Assembly (NCBI GenBank): GCA_964596985.1
Contig: CAZQWG010000007.1
Location: forward strand, 49,666-113,665
From: GCA-020345945 sp964596985
GTDB taxonomy: Archaea > Thermoproteota > Bathyarchaeia > RBG-16-48-13 > GCA-020345945
Reading direction: 5' to 3'
DNA: 64,000 nt
Positions 62,527 through 64,000 of the stretch are shown piece after piece. Position numbers and translations under genes: made by a program. Numbering within the stretch: position 1 is the stretch's first letter; the number at the start of each line of letters is the position of its first letter. The notes below the pieces were generated by a model. The model saw nothing but the letters and a program-made list of their open reading frames with translations, was not told the DNA's origin and ran no database searches.

Positions 62527-63117
62527 TTAGACTACATAGCGATAGTAGGTATGTACTCCTGCCGTGGAGTCTTTCCTAGTGATCTTTAGGACATCTCCAG
62601 GTCTTGCTCCAATACTGCGAGCCGCAGGATCGCCAGACTTGATATGAGGAAGTTGGTACGGTTCGACTTTGAACCGCCCCAGCAACTTTTCTACCTCTTC
62701 TTGAGAGAGGATTTCGTGTCTTGGTACAAGCTCGTGGTCGAATATGTTGAATGAAGGAAAGTCTGCTGGAATGAGTTCGATACCCGTTTCCTTGGCGGTC
62801 TTTCTTGCCACGTAGGAGTATTTTGCTCCTCCTACGACCACAACTTTACTTATTTCTCCTTCCTCTATTTCCTTATTCAACGTCCTAATTATCTTCACCC
62901 CGATAGTCTTCTCACCAGGGATACATTGGAAGAGTATTTTCGTTCCTTTAGAATCTTGAGTCATAATGTTCACGTAATCATCCAACGCTTCTTCCCCCAA
63001 GATCTCATATTTTCGGAGCCCTGCGAGCATGTACGCCTTCTTCTTCAGGTTCTCGACATGTTCGGTTATGTTCTTCAAAATACCCACATCAGACAGTGAA
63101 ATTACTAGTCTCTGCAA
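62527..63117 (-). CDS. rpoH: RNA polymerase subunit H with eukaryotic Rpb5-like N-terminal domain
   Basis: A 196-residue protein. Residues 118-196 are the archaeal subunit H domain (HELVPRHEILSQEEVEKLLG; QLPHIKSGDPAARSIG; RPGDVLKITRKDSTAG). Typical archaeal RpoH has only this, about 80 residues. Here 117 residues precede it and align with the eukaryotic Rpb5 jaw domain, as in ILFQCIPGEKTIGVKIIRTL and a following ISKVVVVGG segment matching the human protein's VGIKTIKVY and ITRALIVVQQG. rpoB and rpoA are not adjacent. Start TTG has no strong ribosome binding site. Confidence 0.9.
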   Translation of the reverse strand: MQRLVISLSDVGILKNITEHVENLKKKAYMLAGLRKYEILGEEALDDYVNIMTQDSKGTKILFQCIPGEKTIGVKIIRTLNKEIEEGEISKVVVVGGAKYSYVARKTAKETGIELIPADFPSFNIFDHELVPRHEILSQEEVEKLLGRFKVEPYQLPHIKSGDPAARSIGARPGDVLKITRKDSTAGVHTYYRYVV

Positions 63118-63345
63118 TAGGGTTGCTGCTTATAAAACTCCCGAACACGAGTCTCGCCGTGTTGTCGAAAGCTAGATGCCGAGGCTTCAAACATCGGTTT
63201 CCAGATCCGGAGTCATCCCAAGAATATCAACTACACTCACACATGTGCTCGCTGACGATACTCCATACCAGTTAGATAGCCGAGTATACGTTGTATCTTA
63301 AAGACGAGTCGGGGAAATCTCTAAAAGACCCCAACTGGAGTAAGA

Positions 63346-63999
63346 CTATGCCACATCAAGACCTAAGTCCATCAGATTTCTCTTTACTGTTCGCACTTTC
63401 TCGCGATATTCATCTGTCGGCTTGTGCTCCAGAGGATCATAGAGATCCAAGAACTTGGGATAGGTCTTCTCTGCAGCCCTGTCGATCCCTCGATGTTTCT
63501 CCGCAAGCTCAAGCAAGATTGGCTCAAACTCTTCTCTACTCATACCTGATCGGATCGCAGCCCTAGAAACCGCGTGTGTAAGCTCAGTTTCCACAGGGGT
63601 GCCACCCAACTCGACTGCAGGATCCGTTCTGAAGATAACTCGGTCGACATTTATGTTACTCCCAAGCATAGTTGAAACGACAGTCTGGAAAACGACGTCA
63701 ACCAACATCGACAATGTCCCCGGATTGCCATGACCGCTCCCCCCCATTCTGATCATGTCCGTGTTTCTGTCGAGGGCCATGTTTACTACGGAGCTCGGCC
63801 AAACTCTATCCGATATCCTTCTATGAGGGGCTGAAACTCCAGGTTCAGATATCCCCGGTCTTCCTGCTCCACAGGTGATCATCGAATCTCGGTAGGCGAT
63901 CCAGGAGGCTATGCTCGAGGCGATTCCACCGATAATGCATCCCCCAACGCTGGCGAAGAATGTACCCCCACCTCCTCTGTTCTCTTTGAATGCCCCGTA
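63346..63999 (-). CDS. MtmB-like methylamine methyltransferase, C-terminal part (truncated by window edge)
   Basis: About 217 C-terminal residues are visible; the frame is open through the right edge. ITCGAGRPGISEPGVSA-like and MIRMGGSGHGNPGTL segments, then the C-terminal ELTHAVSRAAIRSGMSREEF and YREKVRTVKRNLMDLGLDV align with the end of monomethylamine methyltransferase MtmB. MtmB moves a methyl group from methylamine to a corrinoid protein and in methanogens carries pyrrolysine at a UAG codon. That codon lies outside this window. No corrinoid protein or MtbA gene is visible. Subfamily and substrate cannot be fixed. Confidence 0.75.
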   Translation of the reverse strand, partial: YGAFKENRGGGGTFFASVGGCIIGGIASSIASWIAYRDSMITCGAGRPGISEPGVSAPHRRISDRVWPSSVVNMALDRNTDMIRMGGSGHGNPGTLSMLVDVVFQTVVSTMLGSNINVDRVIFRTDPAVELGGTPVETELTHAVSRAAIRSGMSREEFEPILLELAEKHRGIDRAAEKTYPKFLDLYDPLEHKPTDEYREKVRTVKRNLMDLGLDVA

Positions 64000-64000
64000 C

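Noticed and set aside
1..64000. CRISPR arrays, rRNA genes, insertion sequences with transposase
   Set aside because: None seen. The dispersed repeat lacks regular spacing and spacer-like inserts, and no transposase or integrase gene was recognised.

Overview
The window is archaeal. RadA, a eukaryote-type RNA polymerase subunit H/Rpb5, RtcB with archease, an RtcA-like cyclase, NreA, Ogg2, THEP1, DUF99, GGTGA/GAGG ribosome binding sites and frequent TTG/GTG starts all point that way. The gene content suits a Bathyarchaeia-like TACK lineage: a methylenetetrahydrofolate reductase (MetF) fragment at the left edge and an MtmB-like methylamine methyltransferase fragment at the right edge. The lineage is inferred, not proven. 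There is no rRNA, CRISPR array or recognisable transposase.

Region 1 (1-23 kb) is accessory-like: two MFS transporters, two glycosyltransferases, an orphan FtsX-type permease, an F420-type oxidoreductase, nitroreductase, dienelactone hydrolase, a sulfatase-maturase-like radical SAM protein, two tandem ChrB-like proteins, a VapBC pair, a VapC remnant and a broken flavoprotein gene. Scattered through it are seven full or partial copies of a repeat of about 140 bp. The right part of this repeat is the T-arm-to-CCA end of a Gly-type tRNA, and its ends carry an inverted GGGGGGTCT motif. An apparently complete tRNA gene of that type (22664-22770), with an intron-like insertion, sits at the right edge of this region. 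The copies separate small groups of accessory genes, and one lies in a decayed flavoprotein gene. I saw no copies in the remaining 40 kb.

Region 2 (23-44 kb) is housekeeping-like: the RNA repair/splicing set (archease, RtcB, RtcA-like), amino acid enzymes, a divergent pair of PhoU/TrkA-C regulators and split MgtE transporter halves, Hsp20 with a palindromic operator, a sugar nucleotidyltransferase, DNA repair (Ogg2, NreA) and peptidases.

Region 3 (44-55 kb) is a membrane-centred cluster. A heterodimeric ABC exporter with one degenerate ATP site is followed by a membrane zinc-ribbon protein and a DUF2207-like membrane protein whose C-terminus carries ten closely spaced cysteines. Next comes a radical SAM/SPASM enzyme with an N-terminal PqqD-like peptide-recognition domain. 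On the other strand lie an SPFH/zinc-ribbon protein, a coiled-coil protein and a zinc-ribbon membrane-associated protein, which resemble the Bacillus YdjFGHI module. An HtpX protease with an EF-hand-like loop follows. A natural reading is that the radical SAM enzyme modifies the cysteine-rich tail. This is the best candidate here for an undescribed system.

Region 4 (55-64 kb) holds radA with a small partner, DUF99, a GT-C type membrane glycosyltransferase, a cupin, a duplicated HhH-like protein, THEP1, an RpoH with a eukaryotic Rpb5-like N-terminal domain, and the MtmB-like fragment.
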